Positions 8,192 to 15,597 of a DNA stretch of 23,418 nt are shown here, in pieces. The stretch's first letter is position 1; each line of letters begins with the position of its first letter. The stretch comes from an uncultured Bulleidia sp. (lineage in GTDB: Bacteria; Bacillota_I; Bacilli_A; Erysipelotrichales; Erysipelotrichaceae): contig CAKVLT010000024.1 of assembly GCA_934757945.1 (NCBI GenBank), positions 1-23,418 on the forward strand. The letters run 5' to 3'. A model generated the notes under the pieces. The model made no database searches, had not been told where the DNA came from, and saw only the letters and a list, made by a program, of their open reading frames with translations. Both the position numbers and the translations under genes were made by a program.

Positions 8192-8848
8192 ATGAGAATG
8201 AGAAAAAAGAAATGGGCGGAACCATACCTGGAAGCTCATCAGGAATATGTATTACCTGATCCTGAAAACTATAAGGGTAAATGGCATGAAACATTACAAT
8301 GCGATGTGTTACATGTGGAAATTGGTACAGGAAAAGGCGAATATCTGTTAAAGATGTCCAGGATGTATCCAGAAGAAGGCTGGATTGGTATTGAAAAGGA
8401 CAGAAGCGTTGCAGCAGTTGCTGCAAGAAAAGCCATTGAATCCGGTACAGACAGTACACACAGAAGAATGATTGCCCTGATGGCTGAAAATCTGGAAGAT
8501 TGGTTTGCAGATAAAGAAATAGATGTATTGCATCTGAATTTTTCGGATCCATGGCCCAAGAAAAAAACACATAAGAAGAGATTGTCTTCTTCCACATTTT
8601 TAAAGATGTATGCACATATCCTATCCGATAACGGAGAGATTCGCATGAAAACGGATAATACTGCATTATTTGAAGACAGTGTGTTGTATTTTCTTGAAAA
8701 CGGTTTTACATTTAAAGAATTTTCTGTGGATTACAGACGTGAAGAACATCCAGAAGATGTCATAACAGAGTATGAAAGTAAATTCATGGAACTTGGCCAG
8801 CCAATTTATCGTTTAGTTGCTATAAAGACACAAAACAATATACAATAG
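8192..8848 (+). CDS. trmB: tRNA (guanine-N7-)-methyltransferase TrmB
   Basis: 218 residues, normal for TrmB. SAM-binding motif I is VEIGTGKGEYL, followed by IGIEKDRSV, then the family hallmark LNFSDPWPKKKTHKKRL, and the C-terminal FEDSVLYFLENGF helix. The enzyme makes m7G46 in the variable loop of tRNAs. I start it at the ATG at 8192 (MRMRKKKWAEPYL), 5-6 bases after AGGGTGA; GTG 8183 and ATG 8198 are alternatives. The gene begins 12 bases after the pnp terminator, so it probably depends on read-through from pnp. The downstream lipoprotein gene follows after 20 bases and may be in the same transcript. Confidence 0.96.
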   Translation: MRMRKKKWAEPYLEAHQEYVLPDPENYKGKWHETLQCDVLHVEIGTGKGEYLLKMSRMYPEEGWIGIEKDRSVAAVAARKAIESGTDSTHRRMIALMAENLEDWFADKEIDVLHLNFSDPWPKKKTHKKRLSSSTFLKMYAHILSDNGEIRMKTDNTALFEDSVLYFLENGFTFKEFSVDYRREEHPEDVITEYESKFMELGQPIYRLVAIKTQNNIQ

Positions 8849-8868
8849 AGTACAGGAGGGCGCTGACA

Positions 8869-9561
8869 GTGAAAAAAAACGGTATTCTTGTTCTTTTGTT
8901 ACTCTTGAGTGGTTGTTCTTCAGATATGTTAACTACACGTTCTGTGGAAACGTCTCTTGAACAGGCACAGACATTGGATGTTTACAATGCAAATTACAGT
9001 AAAGAATACTATTCCTATTATCTTGAGCCATGTATCGGCAGGCTGAACGGAGATTCCACAAGTAATACTTTTGACTATTACGGTATCAGATTTATTATGA
9101 ATCTGAATGTGGCCTCTGTACTGCAGGATGCTTATTATGATACGGAAGAGCAGAAAGTGACTTCCACTGTTATGAAGGAAAATGTTTACAGTCTTCAGGG
9201 AAACTACGTTACTAAAGATGGTAATAAGAAAGAGTTTCTTCTGGAAGTAAATATGCTAAATGATGCATATATTGTATACATGCAGGCAGGATATATGGAG
9301 TTTTTTAGTGTTGTCAATGCTAATGAAATAGCACCTGTTGCTGAAAAGATGCTGTATATGGCACGTTCTGTATCAGTGAATGCTGATAGGGTAAAAAGGG
9401 ATTTTTCTTTAAGAAACGATATTACGTATACAGCTAAGAAAGTAGAACTTTTCCAGAATCTGGTTCCTGAAAATGGAAGTATAGATGAATTGTTTGAAAA
9501 TGGCACAAATACGCTTTTTCCTGAAAGTACGACACCTCCCTCAGAGGATGGAAAACAGTAA
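8869..9561 (+). CDS. Predicted lipoprotein of unknown function
   Basis: 230 residues, starting at GTG 8869 nine bases after AGGAGGG. The N-terminus is a lipoprotein signal: two Lys, a leucine-rich core and LSGC with the acylated Cys at 16. The mature part is soluble, with several Tyr-rich strands (YSKEYYSYYLEPCIGRL) and ends in a Pro/Ser/Thr tail. A second cysteine is present in EPCIGRL. I do not recognise the family. It lies close behind trmB, and a new promoter follows it, so it ends that transcript group, although I see no clear terminator. Confidence 0.8.
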   Translation: MKKNGILVLLLLLSGCSSDMLTTRSVETSLEQAQTLDVYNANYSKEYYSYYLEPCIGRLNGDSTSNTFDYYGIRFIMNLNVASVLQDAYYDTEEQKVTSTVMKENVYSLQGNYVTKDGNKKEFLLEVNMLNDAYIVYMQAGYMEFFSVVNANEIAPVAEKMLYMARSVSVNADRVKRDFSLRNDITYTAKKVELFQNLVPENGSIDELFENGTNTLFPESTTPPSEDGKQ

Positions 9562-9568
9562 TTCTGAC

Positions 9569-9597
9569 TGGACAAATGAGTCGGAATAAGGTATAAA
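9569..9597 (+). promoter_or_regulatory. Candidate promoter of the acidic protein gene
   Basis: TGGACA (9569-9574), 17-base spacer, TATAAA (9592-9597). The leader of about 50 bases contains a small inverted repeat AGAATT/AATTCT (9627-9641) just before the ribosome site GGAAAGGA. Confidence 0.5.
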
Positions 9598-9654
9598 GGT
9601 TAAGATGAAATAGTCTTGTATTCATAGAATTTACAATTCTGGAAAGGATGTAGT

Positions 9655-10509
9655 ATGTTACAAAAATTACAAAAATTATTATTTGAAGATGATGAAGACG
9701 ATTATATTGATGATGAAGACGATGAAGTCGTTGGATCTCCTGTCAAAGCAAGTAATCCAGTAAAACTTGAGACAAAAAGACCTGCACCAGCTGTAGAAAA
9801 ACCTGCACCTGTACGTATGCCTGAACCTCCAATGATGGATGATGAAGACGACGAAATTCCATCTTTCAACCCTCAGCCTGTAAAACAAAAAAAGGTTACA
9901 CGCATTGATGTGACTGCAGAAGTTCCAGTGACTCCTGTAGCCAAAGAAGAAAGAAAACCATCCAAACCATTAGGTATTACAGTGGATGAAGAAGTTGTAA
10001 AACCAGTTGCCAAAACAAAAGTAGTGAAACCTACTATGCCTAAGAAGGCAAAGCCTGTGAAACCTGCGAAATCTTCCAAACCGGCAGGATATGAGTTTAA
10101 ACCGGTTATCAGTCCTATTTTCGGTGTAGATGAAAAAGATTTGAATGCTTTGAAAACTACTACGAAGAAGGTTGCAGCTATTGTAGATGAGCCTGAAGAT
10201 GAAGGAAATATCACACCTGTCATTTCTCCAATCTATGGTAGTACTATGAAATCTGAATCTGCTTATGTTGCTCACGAAGAAGCTCCAAAGGCACATGATG
10301 AAAAGCCGGGAAGAATTGTTGCTGAAAAGAACCAGCAGGTAGAGGAAGCAGTTCCTGAATTCTCTCTTGATGATATTTTAAAAGTCAGAGATGAAGAATT
10401 CGATAACTCTGACCTTGGAAACACAGCACCTTTATTCCCTGATCTGAATCTTCCTGAAGATGATGAGGATGATGTAACAGATCTGTTTAAAGATTCTTCA
10501 AAGAAATAA
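9655..10509 (+). CDS. Disordered acidic, Pro/Lys-rich protein with amphipathic N-terminus and repeated PVISPI[F/Y]G motif
   Basis: 284 residues with hardly any predicted globular core. Residues 1-10 (MLQKLQKLLF) form an amphipathic helix and are followed directly by DDEDD-type clusters, a layout like the membrane-targeting start of SepF-type division proteins. The centre is rich in Pro, Lys and Val. The motif PVISPIFG (150-157) recurs as PVISPIYG (188-195). The C-terminal part has FSLDDILKV and a second acidic block (EDDEDD). Such repeated motifs in disordered chains usually serve as docking sites. Own promoter and terminator; murC is next. I do not recognise the family; a role in envelope or division scaffolding is only inferred from layout and neighbours. 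Confidence 0.8.
   Translation: MLQKLQKLLFEDDEDDYIDDEDDEVVGSPVKASNPVKLETKRPAPAVEKPAPVRMPEPPMMDDEDDEIPSFNPQPVKQKKVTRIDVTAEVPVTPVAKEERKPSKPLGITVDEEVVKPVAKTKVVKPTMPKKAKPVKPAKSSKPAGYEFKPVISPIFGVDEKDLNALKTTTKKVAAIVDEPEDEGNITPVISPIYGSTMKSESAYVAHEEAPKAHDEKPGRIVAEKNQQVEEAVPEFSLDDILKVRDEEFDNSDLGNTAPLFPDLNLPEDDEDDVTDLFKDSSKK
9688..9852 (+). repeat. Three copies of an acidic-coding direct repeat
   Basis: GATGATGAAGACGAT occurs at 9688-9702 and 9709-9723, and with one change (final C) at 9838-9852. Each copy encodes DDEDD. The near-identical codons suggest recent internal duplication or slippage rather than independent acidic selection. Confidence 0.8.
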
Positions 10510-10510
10510 T

Positions 10511-10540
10511 AGATTTGTCTTGAAAAAGACGAATCTTTTT
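10511..10540 (+). terminator. Intrinsic terminator between acidic protein gene and murC
   Basis: AGATTTGTCTT (10511-10521) pairs with AAGACGAATCT (10526-10536) around a GAAA tetraloop, with one G-U pair, followed by five T. Confidence 0.9.
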
Positions 10541-10584
10541 ATTTATGACAAAAGGGTATAAAATATATGTCGAGGTGATAAACT

Positions 10585-11883
10585 ATGTATCATTTTGTAG
10601 GTATTAAAGGTGCAGGAATGAGTTCATTGGCAAAGATTTTAAAAGAGCTCGGATATGATGTGCAGGGAAGTGATCTTCCAAAACATTTTTTTACAGAAAA
10701 AGGGCTGGTAGAATGTCATATTCCTTTCTATTCTTATAATTCGAATAATATTCATCCGGGAATGACAATTGTTAGAGGCGCTTCCATTACAGATGACCAT
10801 CCGGAAATTATTAAAGCAAAAGAACTGGATTTGCCAATCATCACATATGAAGAGATGTTAGGCAAGCTGACAAGAGAATCCAAAGCAGTATGTGTTGCAG
10901 GATGTCATGGTAAAACGACCACAACTTCCATGCTATCTCATGTGCTTGGACCTGTAAAAGGTGTCAATTACCTCGTCGGGGACGGCACTGGATTTGCTCT
11001 CAAGGGAAATGAATATTTTATTCTGGAATCTTGTGAATACAGAAGACATTTTTTGAATTACACACCGTATTATGCTGTTATTACAAATATTGATCTGGAT
11101 CATGTAGATTACTACAGAGATATTGATGATATAGTGGATGCGTATGAATCTTTTGCAAAGAATGCAACACATATGGTGATTGCCTGTGGTGATGATCCAT
11201 ATACACATAGACTGCAGGTAGAAACGCCTTTGAAATTCTATGGATTTAAAGAAGATGATGATATCCGTGCCACAAATGTTGTCTATAGTGAAAATGGGAC
11301 ATCCTTTGATGTAACGATTGATGGAAATGCCTATGGCCATTTTGACCTTCCACTGTATGGAAAGCATCAGGTATACGACGCACTTGCAACAATCGCTGTA
11401 TGTTATTACGAATCAGTGACTGCTGAAGAAGTTCAAAAATATTTTTGTACTTTTGGAGGGGCAAGAAGAAGGTTTGAAGAAACCAGGGCTGGCAACAGCA
11501 TTATCATTGACGATTATGCCCATCATCCAAATGAAGTTAAAGCTACCATTACTGCCATTCAGCAGAAATATCCTCATCATAAGATTGTTGCAGTTTTTCA
11601 GCCACATACATTTTCAAGAACACTGGAATTTGCAAAAGATATTGCAAAAGCTCTGACAGAAGTGGACAAAGCATATATCATGGATATTCACCCTGCCAGG
11701 GAATCCCAGCAGGACTTCCCGGGAGTGACCAGTGATCTGATTATTCATAATCTTACAAACGGTGCACATATTTCTATGGAGGATGCAGATATTCTTTATA
11801 GTGAAAGAGATGCGGTGTATATTTTCATGAGTCCGAATGATGTATCAAAACTTGAAAACGCACTGATAGAAAAATTGAATTAG
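10585..11883 (+). CDS. murC: UDP-N-acetylmuramate-L-alanine ligase MurC
   Basis: 432 residues, the expected size. The N-terminal UDP-binding motif is VGIKGAGMSSLA; the ATP loop is GCHGKTTTTSM; the central domain contains ITNIDLDHVDYY; FGGARRRFE, DDYAHHP and FQPHTFSRT mark the C-terminal domain and its ligase-specific histidines. The enzyme adds L-Ala to UDP-MurNAc, the first amino-acid step of peptidoglycan precursor synthesis, in the cytoplasm. GAGGTGAT precedes the ATG at good spacing. A weak promoter (TTTTTA, 17 bases, TAAAAT at 10559) may lie in the gap. It is followed by a terminator and then the DUF948/YtxH-like/ccpA genes, the order known from Bacillus. Confidence 0.97.
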   Translation: MYHFVGIKGAGMSSLAKILKELGYDVQGSDLPKHFFTEKGLVECHIPFYSYNSNNIHPGMTIVRGASITDDHPEIIKAKELDLPIITYEEMLGKLTRESKAVCVAGCHGKTTTTSMLSHVLGPVKGVNYLVGDGTGFALKGNEYFILESCEYRRHFLNYTPYYAVITNIDLDHVDYYRDIDDIVDAYESFAKNATHMVIACGDDPYTHRLQVETPLKFYGFKEDDDIRATNVVYSENGTSFDVTIDGNAYGHFDLPLYGKHQVYDALATIAVCYYESVTAEEVQKYFCTFGGARRRFEETRAGNSIIIDDYAHHPNEVKATITAIQQKYPHHKIVAVFQPHTFSRTLEFAKDIAKALTEVDKAYIMDIHPARESQQDFPGVTSDLIIHNLTNGAHISMEDADILYSERDAVYIFMSPNDVSKLENALIEKLN

Positions 11884-11911
11884 TGTTTTGCTTCGTGCAA
11901 GACACTTTTTT
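11882..11911 (+). terminator. Intrinsic terminator of murC
   Basis: AGTGTTTTGC (11882-11891) pairs with GCAAGACACT (11897-11906) around TTCGT, with one G-U pair, followed by six T. The stem starts inside the murC stop codon. Confidence 0.9.
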
Positions 11912-11923
11912 AGTATTGTATAA

Positions 11924-11937
11924 GTAAAGCGCTATCA
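11924..11937 (+). promoter_or_regulatory. cre-like operator upstream of the DUF948-YtxH-ccpA operon
   Basis: GTAAAGCGCTATCA matches the catabolite-responsive element consensus TGWNANCGNTNWCA at all fixed positions except the first two, with a perfect AGCGCT core. It lies six bases upstream of the -35. A CcpA-type regulator is encoded downstream in the same operon, so autoregulation is plausible. Binding is inferred. Confidence 0.5.
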
Positions 11938-11943
11938 GTTGCC

Positions 11944-11971
11944 TTGAAACTTTTTACATAAAAGGTATACT
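11944..11971 (+). promoter_or_regulatory. Promoter of DUF948-YtxH-ccpA operon
   Basis: TTGAAA (11944-11949), 16-base spacer, TATACT (11966-11971). Transcription would begin near 11978, so an in-frame ATG at 11974 cannot be the start. Confidence 0.6.
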
Positions 11972-11997
11972 ATATGGTAGAGAGAAGGAGAGTTAGT

Positions 11998-12366
11998 ATG
12001 GATGCGTTAATTCTAGATTTACAGGTTGTGTGTTCTCAATTTTTGCCAATTTTAGGAGCTTTAGCATTAGTTTTCTTATGCATTCTGCTGAATAAACTTG
12101 GAAAGATGGTGGTTGCAATTACAAAAACAATAGAAAATCTGCAGCCAACTTTAGATAAAGTGGATTCAAGTGTAGAAAAAATTCAGGCTCCATTAGACAC
12201 AGTAGCTCGTTTAAGTCATTCTGTAGATAAGATGCAGGATAAGACATCTGCTGCTTTTGAAAAAGCTGCTAATTTTGCCCAGGAAAGTATACAAAACGTA
12301 AAAGAGTATGCACAGAATAAAGTGCAGTCAGAACCACAGAAGGAGGATATGCAAGATGGAGAATAA
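11998..12366 (+). CDS. DUF948 (YtxG-like) membrane protein
   Basis: 122 residues. A single membrane helix lies near 12-34, followed by a long amphipathic helix with repeats typical of DUF948 (KTIENLQPTLDKVDSSVEKI, DTVARLSHSVDKMQ). The start at 11998 follows AGAAGGAGAG; upstream ATG 11974 lies before the predicted transcript start. In Bacillus the DUF948 gene ytxG lies between murC and ytxH near ccpA, the same order as here. Function is poorly known; YtxG/H are general stress-associated in Bacillus. Its stop overlaps the next start by 11 bases. Confidence 0.85.
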   Translation: MDALILDLQVVCSQFLPILGALALVFLCILLNKLGKMVVAITKTIENLQPTLDKVDSSVEKIQAPLDTVARLSHSVDKMQDKTSAAFEKAANFAQESIQNVKEYAQNKVQSEPQKEDMQDGE

Positions 12367-13024
12367 CAATACTCACAGAGATGATGAAAGAGAACCTATT
12401 GAAGATATTGAAAAAACAGTAGAAGATCTGAAAAAGAAGATTCAGGAACTGGATGAACAGGTAGAAGCAAAGAAAGAAGAAGTAAAAGAGTCTGATACTT
12501 ACGAGGAAACTATTTCCAAAATGGATGATATTAAAAAAACAACAAAGGAAACAGTTAATCGTTCCATTGATGAGGTAAAGAAGGTAGTTTCCAACGCATC
12601 CAATAATGAAGATGTGCAGAAAGCTTTACAGTTCATTAAGGAAAACGCACGTAAAGCCGTAGATTCTGCAAAGGGGCGTATTGATGAAATCAAGAATGAC
12701 CCGAAAGTGCAGGAAAATTATGCAGACTGCAAAAAGAAAACCTCTGAAGTTTTACAAAAGGGTGTGCAGGTTGCTAAAGAGGCAACTGATAATGCGTCCA
12801 GATATATTGATCAGAAACTGACAGATGAGCAGAAAGAAAGCATTAAAGATTTTTCTGAAAAAGCATCTAAAGTAGTTGATGATACAGCTAAAACAGTCAC
12901 TAAAGCTGTAAGTGATTTTACTTCTAATCCAAAAGTGCAGGAGTTTGGTAAGAACGCTACAGATATGGTAGACAAGCAGATTAATGCTTTAAAAGATTTT
13001 TTCCATAAAGAAGATAAGCAGTAA
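12356..13024 (+). CDS. Long helical, apolipoprotein-like protein (YtxH-position gene)
   Basis: 222 residues, almost all predicted helix: charged, Lys/Glu/Asp-rich, with Ala/Val spaced for an amphipathic face. Repeating blocks NDPKVQENYADCKKKTSE and SNPKVQEFGKNATDMVDKQ show internal duplication. There is no membrane segment or signal peptide. Start ATG 12356 has AGGAGG nine bases upstream; the frame is open earlier, but that part overlaps the DUF948 gene. It occupies the place of ytxH in Bacillus and shares its amphipathic helical style, but lacks the N-terminal membrane helix of typical YtxH. It may associate with the DUF948 protein or the membrane surface; this is inference. Confidence 0.75.
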   Translation: MENNNTHRDDEREPIEDIEKTVEDLKKKIQELDEQVEAKKEEVKESDTYEETISKMDDIKKTTKETVNRSIDEVKKVVSNASNNEDVQKALQFIKENARKAVDSAKGRIDEIKNDPKVQENYADCKKKTSEVLQKGVQVAKEATDNASRYIDQKLTDEQKESIKDFSEKASKVVDDTAKTVTKAVSDFTSNPKVQEFGKNATDMVDKQINALKDFFHKEDKQ

Positions 13025-13035
13025 AGGGGTAATAC

Positions 13036-14028
13036 ATGAAACGAGTTACAATATATGACGTTGCAAAAGAAGCCAGTGTGTCTCTGGCTACTGTATCCAG
13101 AGTTATCAATGGTTCTAATGTAGTTAAAGGACCTACAAAGGACAGAGTGCAGGCCGCAATTGATAAACTTGGATATAAACCAAATGCCATTGCGCAGGGA
13201 CTTGCATTACAAAAGACCACTTCTATTGGTCTTGTCGTGCCTGAGGCTTCTTTCACTTATACAGGGCAGATTATCAATGGTTTGATTGATGTGGCTAAAA
13301 TTTACAATTACAACATTATGTTGCATACAATTACAGCCGGCATTACAGATATTAATGATGTTGTTGAAGATATCATCAAATCCAGAGTGGATGGTGTGGT
13401 AATCTATAATGACAAAATGGAAATGGAACAGATGGAAGAATTATCCAACTATAACATTCCTATTGTAGTTATTGGTAATAAGATTCAGGCAGAGAATGTA
13501 TGTTCTGTATATGTCAATATTGAAAAAGCTATTTATGAATTATGTGCTAAATATCTGGAAGAAGGCAAGGAAAAGATTGCGATTATTGAAGATAGAAGTA
13601 ATCCGTATACCTGCAGACAGATGGTAGAAGGTGCAACACGTGCATTCAAACAGAAAGGAAAGGAATTTGATGGTTTCCTGAAAATTTCTGCAGAATCCCG
13701 TACAAGTTATGCGTTTTTGAAAAAATGGCTTGCGGATCACTCCTATGATCTTATGATTGGAAACAGAGATTCTCAAGCGATGGCTATTGTCAATGCTGCA
13801 AGAGAAAACAATATTTCTATTCCAGAAGATATGGAAGTTGTATGTGTCATTGATACCAAATACAACTCCATGATGAGGCCAACTATATCTTCTTTCCATA
13901 TTCCTAGTTATGATCTTGGTGCAGTTTCTATGAGAGTGATGACCAAGATGTTACAGAATGAACCTGAAATGGCAAAGGAAATGGAATTGAGTTATCTGTT
14001 TACTCCACGTCAGACAACTAAAGATTGA
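13036..14028 (+). CDS. ccpA: LacI-family transcriptional regulator, CcpA-type
   Basis: 330 residues, close to CcpA length. The helix-turn-helix is TIYDVAKEASVSLATVSRV, followed by the hinge KPNAIAQGLA that inserts in the DNA minor groove. The effector core then starts with TSIGLVVP. The C-terminal segment MMRPTISSF...PSYDLGAVSMRVMTKML matches the corresponding CcpA stretch closely. CcpA binds cre sites when loaded with Ser-phosphorylated HPr and controls carbon catabolite repression and activation. AAGGGG precedes the ATG. The gene lies last in the DUF948-YtxH operon, which itself carries a cre-like operator. The tyrS promoter overlaps its stop codon. Another LacI-type role cannot be fully excluded, but synteny with Bacillus ccpA supports the name. 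Confidence 0.85.
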   Translation: MKRVTIYDVAKEASVSLATVSRVINGSNVVKGPTKDRVQAAIDKLGYKPNAIAQGLALQKTTSIGLVVPEASFTYTGQIINGLIDVAKIYNYNIMLHTITAGITDINDVVEDIIKSRVDGVVIYNDKMEMEQMEELSNYNIPIVVIGNKIQAENVCSVYVNIEKAIYELCAKYLEEGKEKIAIIEDRSNPYTCRQMVEGATRAFKQKGKEFDGFLKISAESRTSYAFLKKWLADHSYDLMIGNRDSQAMAIVNAARENNISIPEDMEVVCVIDTKYNSMMRPTISSFHIPSYDLGAVSMRVMTKMLQNEPEMAKEMELSYLFTPRQTTKD

Positions 14029-14053
14029 CATTGTTCTTAAGGTGGGATAAAGT
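14025..14053 (+). promoter_or_regulatory. Promoter of tyrS T-box transcript
   Basis: Perfect TTGACA (14025-14030), 17-base spacer, TAAAGT (14048-14053). The -35 overlaps the ccpA stop codon. Confidence 0.65.
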
Positions 14054-14059
14054 CTTAAT

Positions 14060-14280
14060 ACAGCAAAGAAGAGGACAAGTACTTACGCAGTGTGTAGCTG
14101 TAGAAATGTTCCGGTAGATGCAAGGAACAACAACTGTGTATCAGGAATACACCTTGGAGTTGTTAGTCTCAAAAGGCTAATCGTTGACCTGCGTTAAAGG
14201 TGAATGAAGTGTATAGTGAAAACTATAAACTAAGGTGGTACCGCGCTACAGGCGTCCTTAGATACAAGGATGCCTTTTTT
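14060..14280 (+). promoter_or_regulatory. Tyrosine-specific T-box riboswitch
   Basis: The hallmark AAGGTGGTACCGCG lies at 14232-14245. CTAAGG (14230-14235) pairs with CCTTAG (14256-14261) to form the antiterminator; the competing terminator is GGCGTCCTT (14251-14259) with AAGGATGCC (14266-14274) and a T run. The Stem I apical hairpin includes GTTCC/GGAAC (14108-14128). The specifier loop reads GAA-TAC-ACC with TAC (Tyr) at 14148-14150. The TGGT of the T-box can pair with an ACCA acceptor end, as expected for tRNA-Tyr. Uncharged tRNA-Tyr would stabilise the antiterminator and allow tyrS expression. Confidence 0.96.
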
Positions 14281-14304
14281 AATGGCATCAAAAAGGAGAA
14301 TACG

Positions 14305-15552
14305 ATGGAATTTATTGAAGAACTTAAATGGAGAGGTCTTGTTAAAGACTGTACAGATTATGATGGACTGGTAGAAAAACTGAAAACTCCTACAACAGTA
14401 TACTGTGGATTTGATCCGACAGCAGATTCTTTACATGTAGGTCATTTACAGCAGATTTTACTGTTAAAAAGATATCAGATGGCAGGTCATACACCAATTG
14501 CTTTATGTGGTGGCTTTACAGGTATGATTGGGGACCCTCGTCCTACAACTGAAAGAAAGCTGTTAACACATGAACAGGTTGTTGAAAATGCTAAATGCAT
14601 TCATGATCAGCTGGCACATTTCCTGTCTTTTGAAGGTGAAAATGCAGCTATTATGGAAGATAACAATCACTGGCTCGGAGAACTTTCTTTATTGGATTTC
14701 CTGAGAGATTATGGAAAACTGTTCAACGTTGCCTATATGTTACAGAAAGATACAATTAAGAAGAGACTTGATACTGGTCTTTCCTATACAGAATTCACAT
14801 ATACTATCCTGCAGGCAATTGATTTTTATAACCTGTATAAGAAGTATGGCTGTGATGCACAGATTGGTGGCTCTGACCAGTGGGGCAATCTGACCAGTGG
14901 TATTGAATTAATCAGAAAAGTCTGCGGGGATGAAGCTAAGGTATTTGGTATTACTTCTCCATTAATCACAAAGAGTGATGGCTCTAAATTCGGTAAGAGT
15001 GAAGGTAAAAATATCTGGTTGGATCCTGCAAAGACAAATGCATATGAATTCTATCAGTTCTGGTTAAACACACCGGATGCGGATATTATTGACTACTTAA
15101 AGAGACTTTCATTAAGAAGTCCTGAAGAAATCATGGCTCTGGAAGAAGATATGAAAGCAGCTCCTGAAAAACGTAATGCTCAAAAAGCACTTGCTGAAGA
15201 GCTGACACGTATTGTTCATGGTGAGGATGGTCTTGCAAAAGCTATAAAGATTACAGAAACATTCTTCAAAGGATCTATTACAGATCTCACTGCAGAAGAA
15301 CTGAAGGAGGGATTGAGTGATGCTCCGAAAACTGCGGTAGAAGATGGTGTCTTATTAATTGATGCACTGATTCTTGCGGGTATTTCCAAATCTAAACGTG
15401 ACGCAAGAACACTGATTCAGCAGGGAAGTATTCAGGTGAATGGTGAAAAAGTACAGGATCTTGAATTTGCACTGACAATTGATGCTGCATTTGACCATGA
15501 GTTCAGTATTGTAAAAAAAGGTAAAAAGAACTGGTTTGTATTTACATTCTGA
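14305..15552 (+). CDS. tyrS: Tyrosyl-tRNA synthetase
   Basis: 415 residues, class I. The HIGH motif appears as HVGHL (in ADSLHVGHLQQI), the tyrosine/tRNA region contains GGSDQWGN, the KMSKS loop is KFGKSEGK, and an S4 RNA-binding domain closes the protein (GISKSKRDARTLIQQGSIQVNG). It charges tRNA-Tyr. I start it at ATG 14305 after AAAGGAG; the open frame upstream is T-box leader. Control is by the T-box just before it. A terminator follows the stop. Confidence 0.97.
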   Translation: MEFIEELKWRGLVKDCTDYDGLVEKLKTPTTVYCGFDPTADSLHVGHLQQILLLKRYQMAGHTPIALCGGFTGMIGDPRPTTERKLLTHEQVVENAKCIHDQLAHFLSFEGENAAIMEDNNHWLGELSLLDFLRDYGKLFNVAYMLQKDTIKKRLDTGLSYTEFTYTILQAIDFYNLYKKYGCDAQIGGSDQWGNLTSGIELIRKVCGDEAKVFGITSPLITKSDGSKFGKSEGKNIWLDPAKTNAYEFYQFWLNTPDADIIDYLKRLSLRSPEEIMALEEDMKAAPEKRNAQKALAEELTRIVHGEDGLAKAIKITETFFKGSITDLTAEELKEGLSDAPKTAVEDGVLLIDALILAGISKSKRDARTLIQQGSIQVNGEKVQDLEFALTIDAAFDHEFSIVKKGKKNWFVFTF

Positions 15553-15557
15553 TAAAG

Positions 15558-15579
15558 AGTATGCTTCGGCATGCTTTTT
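15558..15579 (+). terminator. Intrinsic terminator of tyrS
   Basis: AGTATGC (15558-15564) pairs with GCATGCT (15569-15575) around TTCG, with one G-U pair, followed by T residues. Confidence 0.88.
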
Positions 15580-15582
15580 ATT

Positions 15583-15591
15583 TGGTATAAT
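15583..15591 (+). promoter_or_regulatory. Extended -10 promoter giving a probable leaderless mRNA
   Basis: TGGTATAAT: perfect TATAAT (15586-15591) with the extended TG. It lies four bases after the tyrS terminator tail; no recognisable -35 is possible in the hairpin. Six bases separate it from the ATG at 15598, and no Shine-Dalgarno is present. Confidence 0.6.
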
Positions 15592-15597
15592 ACATTT

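Noticed and set aside
8178..8666. 162-residue minus-strand open frame opposite trmB
   Set aside because: TrmB is certain on the plus strand. The antisense frame has no ribosome site and a Ser/Phe-rich composition typical of a shadow.
10933..11367. 144-residue minus-strand open frame opposite murC
   Set aside because: Lies fully inside murC, Ile/Cys/His-rich shadow composition, no start signal.
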